Of a stretch of 34,718 nt of DNA, positions 7,338 to 17,077 are shown one piece after another; within the stretch, counting starts at the first letter, position 1, and the number at the start of each line of letters is the position of its first letter. The notes beneath the pieces are model-generated. The model was not told the DNA's origin. It ran no database searches and worked only from the letters and a program-made list of their open reading frames with translations. The position numbers and the translations under genes are program-made. Source of the stretch: Armatimonadota bacterium (lineage in GTDB: Bacteria; Sysuimicrobiota; Sysuimicrobiia; Sysuimicrobiales; Sysuimicrobiaceae); contig JANXBY010000003.1 of the NCBI GenBank assembly GCA_025060455.1, positions 1 to 34,718 of the forward strand. Direction: 5' to 3'.

Positions 7338-8132
7338 CTATCCGGGGAGCGGAAAACCCAGGCGGCGGCTGATCTCCCGGGCCGCGGAGGTCACGGTGGC
7401 GGCCACTTCCAGGATGCGCCGCTGGGGCAGGCGGGTCGCGGGTGCGGACACCGACAGGGCAGCCACCACCCGCCCGGTAGCGTCGTGCACAGGCGCAGCC
7501 ACACACCGGACCCCTGACTCCCGTTCCTCGCGATCCACCGCATACCCCCGGGCGCGGACCGTCCGCAGCTCCCGGACCACCGATTCGGGGTGTGTCAGGG
7601 TGCGGGGGGTGAACCGGGGGAGAGGCCCCGGCCCGAGGATGCGGCGGACTTCGTCGTCTGGCTCCCACGCCAGGAGCACCTTGCCGACGCCGGTGCAGTA
7701 CAGCGGGTGCCGGGCTCCCGGCTGTGCGAACAGGCGCAGCATGCGGTCGCTTTCCACCTGCAGGACGTACACCGCTTCCGCCCCGTCCCGGACGGCCAGG
7801 TTGGCCGTCTCCTGGACCTCGCGGACCAGCCTGGCCATCACTGGCCGGGCCAGGTCGGTGAGGTTCTGTGCCCGTAGGAAGGCCATGCCCACTTCAAAGG
7901 CCCGCACGCCCACGCGGTAGCGTCCGTCGTCCACGGGCTGGACGAAGCCACGGCGGTGCAGGGTCTCCAGCAGCCGGTGGGTGGTGCTGACAGGGAGTCG
8001 CGCCCGGCGGGCCACCTCCGAAAGGTTGAGGTGGGGGCTGCCGGCCAGCACCTCCAGCACCACCAGGCCCCGGAGGAGGGCCCGCACGGAGGCGCCGCCC
8101 CGATGCTCGGTGTCCTTTCTGCCGCGCGGCAT
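7338..8132 (-). CDS. IclR-family transcriptional regulator
   Basis: 264 residues from the ATG at 8132, the family's usual length. The winged HTH occupies about residues 18-75 (LSEVARRARLPVSTTHRLLETLHRRGFV), and the effector-binding IclR domain fills the rest. A longer frame to 8267 exists, but its extra 45 residues are unlike the family and cross the promoter. A -10 box TACAAT on the minus strand (8146-8141) lies so close that the mRNA would be almost leaderless, which fits the weak ribosome binding site. The gene heads the TRAP operon and is divergent from malate synthase. It probably controls both directions in response to glyoxylate or a related acid; effector and sign are inferred. Confidence 0.92.
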   Translation of the reverse strand: MPRGRKDTEHRGGASVRALLRGLVVLEVLAGSPHLNLSEVARRARLPVSTTHRLLETLHRRGFVQPVDDGRYRVGVRAFEVGMAFLRAQNLTDLARPVMARLVREVQETANLAVRDGAEAVYVLQVESDRMLRLFAQPGARHPLYCTGVGKVLLAWEPDDEVRRILGPGPLPRFTPRTLTHPESVVRELRTVRARGYAVDREERESGVRCVAAPVHDATGRVVAALSVSAPATRLPQRRILEVAATVTSAAREISRRLGFPLPG

Positions 8133-8134
8133 CT

Positions 8135-8149
8135 TTCCACATTGTAGAA
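8135..8149. promoter_or_regulatory. Palindromic operator candidate for the IclR regulator
   Basis: TTCCACATTGTAGAA is a 15-bp imperfect palindrome; 12 of 15 positions match its own reverse complement. It covers the minus-strand -10 box TACAAT of iclR and lies 14 bp upstream of the -35 box of the malate synthase promoter. The position suits autorepression and control of the divergent operon. IclR-family operators are often TTCC/GGAA-type palindromes. Confidence 0.55.
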
Positions 8150-8163
8150 AACCCTCTCGCACG

Positions 8164-8192
8164 TTGACACCACCCCCACAGGGGGCTACGTT
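8164..8192 (+). promoter_or_regulatory. Promoter for the malate synthase-glcDEF operon
   Basis: Perfect -35 TTGACA (8164-8169), a 17-bp spacer, and weak -10 TACGTT (8187-8192). The spacer contains the inverted repeat CCCCC-ACA-GGGGG. A weak -10 with a nearby operator is what one expects for a regulated promoter. Confidence 0.55.
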
Positions 8193-8251
8193 TGCGGCGA
8201 GGACGGTTCCCGTCCGGTGGTCCCACCAAACACGTTCGGAGGTGGTCGCCC

Positions 8252-9832
8252 ATGGAGGTTGCAGCACGGGGCGTGGAGGTGTTAGCCGACGCGGGTCCGG
8301 TGCAGGCGGAGGTGCTGACCCCCGAGGCGTTGGAGTTCGTGGCGGGGCTCCACCGGGAGTTCGAAAGCACCCGGCGGAGCCTGCTCGACCGTCGGGCGCA
8401 ACGGCAGGTGGAGCTCCTGGCCGGTGCCATGCCGGACTTCCTGCCCGAGACCCGGTGGGTGCGGGAGTCAGAGTGGAAGGTGGCCCCCGCGCCCGCGGAC
8501 CTGCAGGACCGGCGGGTGGAGATCACCGGCCCCGTGGACCGCAAGATGATGATCAACGCCCTTAACTCCGGCGCGCAGGTGTTCATGGCAGACTTCGAAG
8601 ACGCGCTGTCCCCCACGTGGAGCAACGTGGTGGTGGGCCAGAAGAACCTCATGGACGCGGTGCGGCGCACCATCGAGTACACCAGCCCGGAGGGGAAGCA
8701 CTACCGGCTGAACGAGCAGACTGCCACGCTGCTCGTACGGCCTCGCGGGTGGCACCTGGTGGAGCGGCACGTGCGGGTGGACGGCCAGCCGATCTCTGGG
8801 GCCCTGTTCGACTTCGGACTTTACTTCTTCCACAACGCTCGGGAGCTGCTGGAGCGGGGCACGGGGCCGTACTTCTACCTGCCCAAGCTGGAAAGCCACC
8901 TGGAGGCACGGCTGTGGAACCACGTGTTCCAGTACGCCCAGGACGCCCTGGGCATCCCCCGCGGGACCATCCGGGCCACGGTCCTCGTCGAGACCATCCT
9001 CGCGGCCTTCGAGATGGACGAGATCCTGTACGAGCTGCGGGACCACGCCTCCGGGCTGAACGCGGGCCGGTGGGACTACATCTTCAGCGTGATCAAGAAG
9101 TTCCGGCACCGCCCCGACTTCGTGCTGCCGGACCGGGCGCAGGTGACCATGACGGTCCCCTTCATGCGGGCGTACACGGAGCTGCTGGTGAAGACCTGCC
9201 ACCGGCGCGGCGCGCACGCCATCGGGGGGATGGCGGCGTTCATCCCGAGCCGGAAGGACCCCGAGGTGAACGAGCGGGCCCTGGCCAAGGTGCGCGAGGA
9301 CAAGGAGCGGGAGTCCGCGGACGGCTTCGACGGCACGTGGGTGGCGCACCCCGACCTGGTGCCGGTGGCCCTGGAACCCTTCACCCGGGTCCTGGCGGGG
9401 CGGCCGCACCAGAAGCACCGGCTGCGGGAGGACGTGCAGGTCTTGGCCAGCCACCTGCTGGACGTCCGGGTTCCCGGGGGGACCATCACGGAGGCAGGGG
9501 TGGTCAACAACGTCAGCGTGGCCCTGCAGTACCTGGACTCGTGGCTCCAGGGGACGGGGGCGGCAGCCATCTACAATCTCATGGAGGACACGGCCACCGC
9601 GGAGATCTGCCGGGCCCAGCTGTGGCAGTGGATCCACCACGGTGCGAAGATGGAAGACGGCAGGCCGGTGGACGCGGAGCTGTACCGGCAGGTCCGGGAC
9701 CGGGAGCTGCAGCGCCTGGGAGGGGGGCCTGGGTCGCGCCTGCGGGAGGCCGCGGAGATCCTGGACCAGCTGGTGCTGCAGGACGAGTTCGTGGACTTCC
9801 TGACCCTGGTGGCGTACGACCGGCTCGAGTAG
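8252..9832 (+). CDS. aceB: Malate synthase (type A)
   Basis: 526 residues from the ATG at 8252, chosen because GGAGG lies 9 nt upstream; an upstream in-frame ATG at 8192 falls in the promoter. It condenses glyoxylate with acetyl-CoA to malate. Visible hallmarks are [12 protein letters not shown] (112-123), the arginine in LVRPRGWHL (R164), the metal ligands in [15 protein letters not shown] (E248, D256), and [11 protein letters not shown], whose D446 corresponds to the catalytic base. The length matches MSA rather than the longer MSG. Three bases separate its stop from the GTG of glcD, so glyoxylate production and use are coupled. No isocitrate lyase gene is present in the window. Confidence 0.96.
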   Translation: MEVAARGVEVLADAGPVQAEVLTPEALEFVAGLHREFESTRRSLLDRRAQRQVELLAGAMPDFLPETRWVRESEWKVAPAPADLQDRRVEITGPVDRKMMINALNSGAQVFMADFEDALSPTWSNVVVGQKNLMDAVRRTIEYTSPEGKHYRLNEQTATLLVRPRGWHLVERHVRVDGQPISGALFDFGLYFFHNARELLERGTGPYFYLPKLESHLEARLWNHVFQYAQDALGIPRGTIRATVLVETILAAFEMDEILYELRDHASGLNAGRWDYIFSVIKKFRHRPDFVLPDRAQVTMTVPFMRAYTELLVKTCHRRGAHAIGGMAAFIPSRKDPEVNERALAKVREDKERESADGFDGTWVAHPDLVPVALEPFTRVLAGRPHQKHRLREDVQVLASHLLDVRVPGGTITEAGVVNNVSVALQYLDSWLQGTGAAAIYNLMEDTATAEICRAQLWQWIHHGAKMEDGRPVDAELYRQVRDRELQRLGGGPGSRLREAAEILDQLVLQDEFVDFLTLVAYDRLE

Positions 9833-9835
9833 ACC

Positions 9836-11245
9836 GTGGACCCCGCGCGGGTGATCGAGGGACTGCGGACCATCTACCCGGCGGACCGGGTGCTGGTGAG
9901 GCCCGCGGAGCTGGCGCCGTACGAGTCGGACGCGCTCACCGCCTTCCGCGCCCGCCCGGTGGCGGTGGTGCTCCCCCAGCACCGGGACGAAGTGGTCGCC
10001 ACCGTTCGGTGGTGTTACGAGCACCGCGTGCCCTTCGTGGCCCGGGGCAGCGGCACCAGCCTGTCCGGTGGGTCGTTGCCGGTGCCCGGGGGCGTGGTGA
10101 TCGCCCTGAACCGCCTTAACCGCATTCTGCGCCTGGACCCTGAGGAGCGCCTGGCGGTGGTGGAACCGGGTGTGGTGAACCTGGAGGTGTCACGGGCGGC
10201 GGCCCCGTACGGGCTGTACTACGCTCCGGACCCCAGCAGTCAGCCCGTGTGCACCATCGGCGGCAACGTGGCCTTCAACTCCGGAGGGGCCCACTGCCTG
10301 AAGTACGGCATGACCAGCAACCACGTGCTGGCCATCGAGGCAGTGCTGGCGGATGGGGAGGTGGTGCGGTTCGGAGGGGAGAGCCAGGAGGAAGTCGGGC
10401 CGGACTTGGTCGGGCTGTTCGTGGGTTCTGAAGGGCTGTTCGGCATCGCCCTGGAGGTGACCCTGCGGCTGGTCCCCAGACCGGAAGCCTACCGGACGGT
10501 GCTGGCAGCCTACCGGAGCCTGGAGGCCGCAGGGGATGCCGTGGCGCGGGTGGTGGCCTCCGGGATCCTGCCGGGGGCCGTGGAGATCATGGACCGGCTG
10601 AGCATCGAGGCCGCAGAGGCCGCGGTCCACGCGGGCTACCCCCAGGATGCGGCCGCGCTGCTCATCGTGGAGCTGGAGGGAGAAGAGCCGGAGGTGGAGG
10701 CGGAGCTAAAGGAGCTGCTGGAGGTGGTGCGGGCCTCGGGAGCGTACGAGGTTCGCCTGGCCAGGGACGAGGTCGACCGGCAGCGGATCTGGAAGGGCCG
10801 CAAAAGCGCCTTCTCCGCGGTAGGACGCCTGAGCCCCGACTACCTGGTGCAGGACGGGGTGGTGCCCCGGACGCGGTTGGGGGAGGCGCTGGCGGAGATC
10901 GAGCGCCTCAGCCGCCGGTACGGGCTGCGGGTGGCCAACGTGTTCCACGCGGGGGACGGCAACCTGCACCCGCTGATCCTGTACGACGGCCGCAGGCCCG
11001 GGGAGCTGGAACGGGCGGAAGAGCTGGCGGGGGAGATTTTGCGCCTGTGCATCCGGCTCGGGGGGTCTATCACGGGCGAGCATGGGGTGGGGATGGAGAA
11101 GCGCCACTACCTCGCGGAGATGTTCTCCGAGCAGGACCTGCGGGTCATGCGCAGGCTGCGCGAGGCCATGGACCCCGGCCGGATCGCCAACCGGGGCAAA
11201 ATGTTCCCCGAGGCGCAGGAGACCGCAGCCCTCAGGACGGCGTGA
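9836..11245 (+). CDS. glcD: Glycolate oxidase FAD subunit GlcD
   Basis: 469 residues. It is the FAD-linked catalytic subunit that oxidises glycolate (or D-lactate) to glyoxylate (or pyruvate). The PCMH-type FAD site has GSGTSLSGG at 71-79. Further family motifs are [33 protein letters not shown] and [13 protein letters not shown] near the C-terminus. The GTG start at 9836 lies 3 nt after the malate synthase stop. The stop overlaps the glcE start by 4 nt. GlcD alone cannot be told from D-lactate dehydrogenases; the full glcDEF set next to malate synthase favours glycolate. Confidence 0.94.
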   Translation: MDPARVIEGLRTIYPADRVLVRPAELAPYESDALTAFRARPVAVVLPQHRDEVVATVRWCYEHRVPFVARGSGTSLSGGSLPVPGGVVIALNRLNRILRLDPEERLAVVEPGVVNLEVSRAAAPYGLYYAPDPSSQPVCTIGGNVAFNSGGAHCLKYGMTSNHVLAIEAVLADGEVVRFGGESQEEVGPDLVGLFVGSEGLFGIALEVTLRLVPRPEAYRTVLAAYRSLEAAGDAVARVVASGILPGAVEIMDRLSIEAAEAAVHAGYPQDAAALLIVELEGEEPEVEAELKELLEVVRASGAYEVRLARDEVDRQRIWKGRKSAFSAVGRLSPDYLVQDGVVPRTRLGEALAEIERLSRRYGLRVANVFHAGDGNLHPLILYDGRRPGELERAEELAGEILRLCIRLGGSITGEHGVGMEKRHYLAEMFSEQDLRVMRRLREAMDPGRIANRGKMFPEAQETAALRTA

Positions 11246-12327
11246 GCGTGGCGAACCCCGTGCTCCGGCCCGCGGACGTTGCGTCCCTGCAGGAGGCGGT
11301 GCGGGAGCACCCTTCCGTCTGGCCCCGGGGCGCCGGCACCAAGACGGCCCTGCAGCCCCCTGAGGGCGCGGTGGTGCTGGACCTGTCGCAGCTGCGGGGA
11401 GTGGTGGACTACGACCCGCAGGAGTTTACGTTCACCGCCTTGGCCGGAACCCCCGTGCGGGAAGTCGAGGAGCTGTTGGGCCGACACGGGCAGTACCTGC
11501 CCTTCGACCCGCCGCTGTGCGGCGCGGGCGCGACCCTGGGCGGTACGTTGGCCAGCGGGCTCAGCGGCCCCGGCCGGTACCGGTACGGCGGCGTCCGCGA
11601 CTTCGTGCTGGGAGTGCGGTTCGTGGACGGAGAAGGCCAGCTGGTGCGCGCGGGCGGCAAAGTGGTGAAGAACGCCGCCGGGTTCGACCTGGCGAAGCTG
11701 CTCGTGGGTAGCCTCGGGCGGCTGGGCGTGGTGGCGGAGCTGTCATTCAAGGTGTTCCCCGCACCGCGGGCACGCAGGACCATCCGCGTGGACCGCTCGG
11801 ACTTCGAGGGCGTGTGGGAGGTCCTGCGGGCGCTGTACACGAGCCCCTTTGACCCGGAGGCGGCGGACCTGGTCCCACCGGGGACGGTGTGGGTGCGGGT
11901 GGCGGGCCGGCCGGAGTCGCTGGCCGCCCGGGTCCGGCGCCTGCTGGACTTCCTGTCCCATGGCGCGCAGGTGGTGGAGGACGACGGCGCGCGGGTGTGG
12001 GAGGAAGCGCGGGAGTTCCGGTGGGTGCCTTCCGGGTGGACCCTGGTCAAGGTGCCGGTGACGCCGCGGCGCTTGCCGGAGCTGGAGCGGGAGCTCGGCC
12101 GCGGGGACAGCCGGCGCTGGTACTCCGCCGGCGGAAACGTGGCGTGGGTCGCATGGCCGGGAGACGTTTCGCCTTTAGCTGCGGTCCTGGACCGGTTGGG
12201 GTTGCGGGGCCTGAGAGTGCTGGGCCCGCCGGGACCCCCCTTCGTGGGGAGGCCGGAACTCGACGGGTTCGGCCGCCGCGTCAAGCAGGCCCTGGACCCT
12301 CTCGGCCGGTTTGGGCCGTACGCGTAA
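11242..12327 (+). CDS. glcE: Glycolate oxidase FAD-binding subunit GlcE
   Basis: About 361 residues from the GTG at 11242, which overlaps the glcD stop; another in-frame GTG at 11248 is possible. The single PCMH FAD domain shows [32 protein letters not shown] and [20 protein letters not shown], the standard GlcE landmarks. GlcE is the accessory FAD subunit of the GlcDEF complex. An earlier start would lie wholly inside glcD in another frame and is rejected. Confidence 0.93.
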   Translation: MSVANPVLRPADVASLQEAVREHPSVWPRGAGTKTALQPPEGAVVLDLSQLRGVVDYDPQEFTFTALAGTPVREVEELLGRHGQYLPFDPPLCGAGATLGGTLASGLSGPGRYRYGGVRDFVLGVRFVDGEGQLVRAGGKVVKNAAGFDLAKLLVGSLGRLGVVAELSFKVFPAPRARRTIRVDRSDFEGVWEVLRALYTSPFDPEAADLVPPGTVWVRVAGRPESLAARVRRLLDFLSHGAQVVEDDGARVWEEAREFRWVPSGWTLVKVPVTPRRLPELERELGRGDSRRWYSAGGNVAWVAWPGDVSPLAAVLDRLGLRGLRVLGPPGPPFVGRPELDGFGRRVKQALDPLGRFGPYA

Positions 12328-12342
12328 GCTCCAGGAGGAGCG

Positions 12343-13620
12343 GTGCTACACGAAATTCCGGTAGACCGGTACGGAGCGGCCGGACGGTGGATGGCCCGGG
12401 CCGTGGAGGCTTGTGTGCACTGCGGGTTCTGCCTTCCCGCGTGTCCCACGTACCGGGTGATGGGAGAGGAGATGGACTCCCCCAGGGGCCGCATCTTCCT
12501 CATGAAGGAGGTCCTGGAAGGCCGCCTGGAGCCTCAGGAGGCCGCACCCTTCGTGGACCGGTGCTTGGGCTGCCTGAGCTGTGTTTCCGCCTGCCCGTCC
12601 GGCGTGGCCTACGGCGAGCTCCTGGCCCCGTACCGGGAGTACGCGGCCTCCCGCGTCCGCAGGTGGTGGCCGGACCGGGCGGTGCGCTGGGTGCTCATGG
12701 AGACGCTGCCATACCCCAGCCGCCTCCGTGTTGCGCTGCAGCTCGGACGGTGGGTGCAGCCCGCGGCCCGCTACCTGCCCGCCTGGCTTCGGCCGGTGGT
12801 GGAGTTGGTGCCGCGCGCGGTGCCGCGGCCCCGCCCGGTGGTTCCTTGGGTAGCCCCCGAGGGGCCGCGGCGCGCGAGGGCCGCGGTGCTGGCCGGCTGC
12901 GTCCAGAGCGTACTCTACCCGGAGATCCACGAAGCCACGGTGCGGGTGCTGGCGCGCAACGGCGTGGAGGTGGTGGTCCCCCCGGGCCAGGGTTGCTGCG
13001 GGGCTCTGGCGATGCACGTGGGAGAGGGCGACCGGGCGAGACGGCTGGCTCGGCGGAACCTGCGGGCGTTTCCGGAGGACGTGGACGCGGTGGTGACGGA
13101 CGCGGCCGGGTGTGGGTCCGCCATGAAGGAGTACCGCCTCCTGTTCGCAGGACGCCCGGAGGAGGAGCAGGCCGGCCGGCTGGCGGCGCGGGTTCGGGAC
13201 GTGGCGGAGTTCCTGGACGGGCTGGGTGTGGTGGCGCCTCCCCCGCTGCCCGCACGCACCCGCGCCGTCTACCACGACGCCTGCCACCTGCTGCACGCCC
13301 AGGGGGTTCGGGAGCCGCCGCGCCGACTTCTGGCCGCGGTGGGCAACCTGGAGGTGGTGGAGCCTCAGGACGCCGAGCTGTGCTGCGGGTCTGCGGGCAC
13401 CTACAACCTGGAGCACCCGGAGGTGGCCGCGGAGCTGGGACGCCGCAAGGTCCAGGCGCTGCTGGCCACAGAGCCGGAGGTGGTGGTCACGGGCAATGTG
13501 GGCTGCATGGTGCAGTTGAAGGCGCACCTGCAGGCCGCGGGGCGGCCGGTCCCCGTGCTGCACACGGTGCAGGTACTGGACCTGGCCTACCAGGGCCGGG
13601 GGCTTCCCCGGCTGGCGTAG
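12343..13620 (+). CDS. glcF: Glycolate oxidase iron-sulfur subunit GlcF
   Basis: 425 residues with a GTG start and GGAGGAG just upstream. Two 4Fe-4S motifs are complete: C24, C27, C30, C34 and C74, C77, C80, C84. Two CCG domains follow, with [11 protein letters not shown] and [17 protein letters not shown]. It takes electrons from the GlcD/GlcE flavins to the membrane quinone pool. It is the last gene of the operon. The 94 nt to the next gene contain a GCCTGGCCAGGC palindrome but no T-run, so no clear terminator is seen. Confidence 0.94.
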   Translation: MLHEIPVDRYGAAGRWMARAVEACVHCGFCLPACPTYRVMGEEMDSPRGRIFLMKEVLEGRLEPQEAAPFVDRCLGCLSCVSACPSGVAYGELLAPYREYAASRVRRWWPDRAVRWVLMETLPYPSRLRVALQLGRWVQPAARYLPAWLRPVVELVPRAVPRPRPVVPWVAPEGPRRARAAVLAGCVQSVLYPEIHEATVRVLARNGVEVVVPPGQGCCGALAMHVGEGDRARRLARRNLRAFPEDVDAVVTDAAGCGSAMKEYRLLFAGRPEEEQAGRLAARVRDVAEFLDGLGVVAPPPLPARTRAVYHDACHLLHAQGVREPPRRLLAAVGNLEVVEPQDAELCCGSAGTYNLEHPEVAAELGRRKVQALLATEPEVVVTGNVGCMVQLKAHLQAAGRPVPVLHTVQVLDLAYQGRGLPRLA

Positions 13621-13714
13621 CGGCCGACCCGGCCTGGCCAGGCGGGGCGTGCTGCGGGGTGGGTCCCCGAGCCTGTCTGAGAAAAACGGAACGTGCGGCG
13701 GGGACCGGGGTTGT

Positions 13715-14620
13715 CTAAGGCCGGGCGCGGGCCAGCGTCGCCTGCGCCATGCGTAACGAGGCGGCGTCCACCATCTTGCCGTCCACGGTGATGGCCCCCC
13801 GACCAGCGGCCTGTGCTTCCTCGTACGCGGACACCACCCGGCGCGCCCACGCGAGTTCTTCTTCCGTGGGCGAGAAGACCTCGTGCACCACGGGGATCTG
13901 CGCGGGGTGGATGCACCACTTGCCGTCGAACCCCAGGCTGCGGGCGATCCGGCACAGGTGCCGGAAGCTGTCCAGGTCCCGGAACTCCGCCGCGGGGCCG
14001 TCGAAGGCGCGCAGGCCGCTAGCGCGCGCGGCCACCACCACCCGCAGCATGGGGTAGTGCCAGCGGTGCCCTGGGTAAGCGCGGTCCCAGTCGTCCTCCG
14101 TCCCGATGCCGGACGCGGGGATCCCCACGGAGGCGGCGAAGTCACCTGGGCCGAAGCTGAGGGCCTGCAGGCGGGGGGTGGCGGCGGCCAGCTGCTCCAC
14201 CCGGGCCAGGCCTGAGGCCGTCTCCACCAGGGCGTGCACCCCGATCCGCCTGTCCAGACCCAACCGGGCTTCGATCTGCCCCAGCAGGATGTCCACGAAG
14301 CACAACTCCTCCGGACGGCCCACCTTGGGCACGATCACGCAGTCCAGCTGCGCCCCGGCGTGCTCGCACACCTCCACCAGGTCGCGGTACGCCCACGGCG
14401 TGTCCAGGCCGTTGATGCGCACCATGCGTGTCTTGCCCCCCCAGTCGAGCTCCCGCAGGGCGCGCACGGCGTCTGCCCGGGCCTGCTCCTTCAGGTCCGG
14501 GGGCACGGCGTCCTCCAGGTCCAGGAACACCGCGTCCGCCTGCGAAGCCACCGCCTTCGCCACCTTCCGGGCCTCGCAGGCGGGCACCGCCAGGATGGAG
14601 CGCTCCCACCGGTTGTTCAT
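13715..14620 (-). CDS. HpcH/HpaI-family CoA-ester lyase (malyl-CoA lyase or CitE-like)
   Basis: 301 residues from the ATG at 14620, with GGAGG 7 nt upstream. It is a TIM-barrel enzyme of the CitE/malyl-CoA lyase group. Visible landmarks are LDLEDAVPPDLK (34-45), VRINGLDTPWAYRD with R68, the metal ligands E133 (VETASGL) and D160 (FGPGDFAAS), and GKWCIHPAQI (233-242). The family cleaves L-malyl-CoA, beta-methylmalyl-CoA or citramalyl-CoA, or hydrolyses malyl-CoA. Next to malate synthase and glycolate oxidase, reversible conversion of malyl-CoA to glyoxylate plus acetyl-CoA is the most sensible role; the exact substrate is unproven. It converges with glcF and diverges from the MFS gene. Confidence 0.88.
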   Translation of the reverse strand: MNNRWERSILAVPACEARKVAKAVASQADAVFLDLEDAVPPDLKEQARADAVRALRELDWGGKTRMVRINGLDTPWAYRDLVEVCEHAGAQLDCVIVPKVGRPEELCFVDILLGQIEARLGLDRRIGVHALVETASGLARVEQLAAATPRLQALSFGPGDFAASVGIPASGIGTEDDWDRAYPGHRWHYPMLRVVVAARASGLRAFDGPAAEFRDLDSFRHLCRIARSLGFDGKWCIHPAQIPVVHEVFSPTEEELAWARRVVSAYEEAQAAGRGAITVDGKMVDAASLRMAQATLARARP

Positions 14621-14702
14621 CGCCACCTCCGGAGTCGGTTTGAGACAATGGCCAGGAGCTTCGGTCCAATTGTACGGCTTCTGCAGGCGCCGGAGGTGTG
14701 GG

Positions 14703-16151
14703 GTGGAAGGACGGCGGGCGGTCACGGTGGCGGTGATGCTGGGAATGTTCCTCGCCGCCCTGGACACCACCATCGTGGCCACCGCGCTGCCGACCATCGC
14801 GCGGGTCCTGGGCGGACTGGAGATGTACGCGTGGGTGGTGGCCAGCTACTCGCTGGCGCTGACCGCGGCCACGCCGGTGTTCGGCGGGCTGGCGGACCGG
14901 TATGGGAGGCGTCCGGTGTACCTGTTCGGGGTGGCGGCGTTTCTGGCAGGGTCCGTCCTGTGCGGGACCGCGCGATCCATGCCGGAGCTGGTGGCGTTCC
15001 GGGCGGTGCAGGGTGTGGGCGGAGGTGCCCTGCTCCCCGTGGCCATCACGATCGTGGGCGACCTGTACAGCCTGGAGGAGCGGGCCCGGGTACAGGGGCT
15101 CTTTAGCGGGGTGTGGGGCGTGGCCAGCGTGCTGGGGCCGCTGCTGGGAGGGTTTCTCGTGGATCGGTGGTCGTGGCGGTGGATCTTCTACGCGAACCTC
15201 CCGGTGGGAGCGGTGACCCTGTGGGTGGTGGCGCGCAGGTACCGGGAGAGGCCCGTGCGGGCCGCAGGCTCCGTGGACGTGGGGGGCGCCGGGTTGCTGG
15301 TGGCGTGCGTGGTGGTGGGACTGTGGAGCGTGGAGCAGGGCCCCTCCCTGTCAGGGCTGACGGTGGCGGTCCTGTTGGCTTTGGCTTTCCTCCTTTGGGA
15401 GTCTCGAACCCCGCAGCCCATCGTGCCCCTACAGCTGTTCCGGAACCGGCTGGTGACCGCGGCTTCCCTCAGCGGGTTTCTGGTGGGCGCGGCCCTGTTC
15501 GGCAGCCTGTACTACGTGCCGCTGTTCGTGCAGGGCGTGGCCGGTGGCAGCCCCACGCAGGCGGGAGCCGTCCTCACGCCGCTCATGCTGGCGTGGACGG
15601 TGGCCAGCAGCTTGGGCGGCCGGACGGTCCTGCGCTTCGGGTTCCGCCGCGTGGCCGCCTTCGGCGCGGCGCTGCTGGTGGCGGGGTTCGGGTTGTTGGT
15701 GGCAGTGCCGGAGGGTGCGGCCTCCGGGGCGGTGCCCTGGGCCGTCGCGTTGCTGGGCACCGGCATGGGGTTGGTGCTGCTGGTCACGGTGCTGGCGGTG
15801 CAGAGCTCCGTGGGCTACCAGGAGCGAGGGCTCGCCACCTCCCTGACCCTGTTCTTTCGCAGCGTCGGGGCCACGGTGGGGGTGAGCGTGTTGGGGGCGC
15901 TGCTGGTAGGCCGGCTGCGCGCGTCGGGGGTGGAACTCGGCGAGCTGCGGCGCCTGCTAGACCCGCTGGAACGTGCGCGCGTCCCCGCGGAAGCACTGGA
16001 TCCCCTCCGGGCCGACCTGACCGCCGGGCTGGAGGCGGTGTTTTTGGCCTCTTTGGTGTTGAGCGCCCTGGCCTTACTGTCCGTGCAAGCGTTCCCCGCG
16101 GGGCCTCCTCCACAGGCGGCAGCGACCCCCGTGGGAGAGGCTGCGGAGTAG
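14703..16151 (+). CDS. MFS transporter, DHA2 (EmrB/QacA) type
   Basis: 482 residues from the GTG at 14703, with GGAGG 6 nt upstream. About 14 membrane segments are expected. The signatures are LDTTIVATALPTIA in helix 1, GGLADRYGRRPVYLFG in the loop 2-3 motif, and LGPLLGGFLVDRWSWRWIFYAN in helix 5, the last typical of DHA2 drug:H+ antiporters. It probably exports drugs or metabolites using the proton gradient. The 82-nt divergent spacer with the lyase gene could hold shared control, but I see no clear operator. No role in glyoxylate metabolism is evident. The 3' end lies 5 nt from the hemH stop (convergent). Confidence 0.9.
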   Translation: MEGRRAVTVAVMLGMFLAALDTTIVATALPTIARVLGGLEMYAWVVASYSLALTAATPVFGGLADRYGRRPVYLFGVAAFLAGSVLCGTARSMPELVAFRAVQGVGGGALLPVAITIVGDLYSLEERARVQGLFSGVWGVASVLGPLLGGFLVDRWSWRWIFYANLPVGAVTLWVVARRYRERPVRAAGSVDVGGAGLLVACVVVGLWSVEQGPSLSGLTVAVLLALAFLLWESRTPQPIVPLQLFRNRLVTAASLSGFLVGAALFGSLYYVPLFVQGVAGGSPTQAGAVLTPLMLAWTVASSLGGRTVLRFGFRRVAAFGAALLVAGFGLLVAVPEGAASGAVPWAVALLGTGMGLVLLVTVLAVQSSVGYQERGLATSLTLFFRSVGATVGVSVLGALLVGRLRASGVELGELRRLLDPLERARVPAEALDPLRADLTAGLEAVFLASLVLSALALLSVQAFPAGPPPQAAATPVGEAAE

Positions 16152-16156
16152 GCTTC

Positions 16157-17077
16157 CTAGAGTTCCCTGGCAGCGGCGACCACTTCCTGGCCCAGCCCTT
16201 CCAAAAACTCCGGGTCGGTGTTGAGGGAGTCGGTGCGGCGGAACACGAGCCCCAGCTCTGCGGCGAGTTCGGCCGCCTCCACGTCCAGGTCGTACAGCAC
16301 CTCCAGGTGGTCAGCCACAAACCCCACCGGTACCGCCAGCACCTGCCGGTGGCCGATTCCGGCGAGCTCCCGCAGCACGTCCAGGATGTCCGGGCCGAGC
16401 CACCGGAACGGCGTGTGCCCCGCGCTCTGGTAACACACCCTCCACCGAGGAAGGCCCACACGGTCCGCCAGCGCCTGCGCGCTCTCCTGCAGCGTCCGCG
16501 GGTAGGGGTCGGCCCACTCCAGGATGCGCTCGGGCAGGCTGTGGGCGGTGAACAGGACCTCGGTGGCGTCGGCGCGCGGGTCTGGGAACCGGGCCAGGGC
16601 GGAGCGGATCCGGCGCTCCACCGCGGCGAGGAAGCCTGGGTTGAGGTGCCAGGAGCGTACCGCCCTCAGGCGCAGGCCGGGGACCTCGCGGAAGACCGGT
16701 TCCGCGTACTCCAGGTACTCGTCCACGATCATGCGGGACTCGTGGGGTGCCAGGACCAGGGCCACCACGTGGCGTACGCCGTCCTGAACCACTGCCTGCG
16801 CCACCTCCGGGATGAAGGGAGCACTGTGTTTCATGGCCAGGTACACGCGGAACCGGCCCGGCTCCCGGCGGTCCAGAACCGCCTGCAACCCGCGGGCCTG
16901 GGCCTCCGTGATCTCCCGCAGGGGCGAAGCCCCGCCGATGCGCCGGTAGCGTTCCCGCAGGTCCTCCACCTCTTCCGGCGAGGGCTTTCGGCCGCGCCGG
17001 ATGTGCGTGAAGTAGTCCTCCACCTCGTCCAGGTGGCGCGGGGTTCCGTACGCCATCAGCAGGACGCCGACCGTCAC
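16157..17077 (-). CDS. hemH: Ferrochelatase (coproporphyrin type likely)
   Basis: 306 residues from the GTG at 17077, which overlaps the hemE stop by 4 nt. It inserts Fe(II) into a porphyrin. The metal-site histidine is H179 in FTAHSLPE, and the acidic partner is E259 in VADHLEVLYDLD. These are the two residues at the same places in Bacillus HemH. Because hemQ is in the same operon, the substrate is probably coproporphyrin III, giving coproheme. It is the last gene of the heme operon and faces the MFS gene tail to tail. A much longer in-frame extension upstream runs through hemE and is not real. Confidence 0.94.
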   Translation of the reverse strand: MTVGVLLMAYGTPRHLDEVEDYFTHIRRGRKPSPEEVEDLRERYRRIGGASPLREITEAQARGLQAVLDRREPGRFRVYLAMKHSAPFIPEVAQAVVQDGVRHVVALVLAPHESRMIVDEYLEYAEPVFREVPGLRLRAVRSWHLNPGFLAAVERRIRSALARFPDPRADATEVLFTAHSLPERILEWADPYPRTLQESAQALADRVGLPRWRVCYQSAGHTPFRWLGPDILDVLRELAGIGHRQVLAVPVGFVADHLEVLYDLDVEAAELAAELGLVFRRTDSLNTDPEFLEGLGQEVVAAAREL

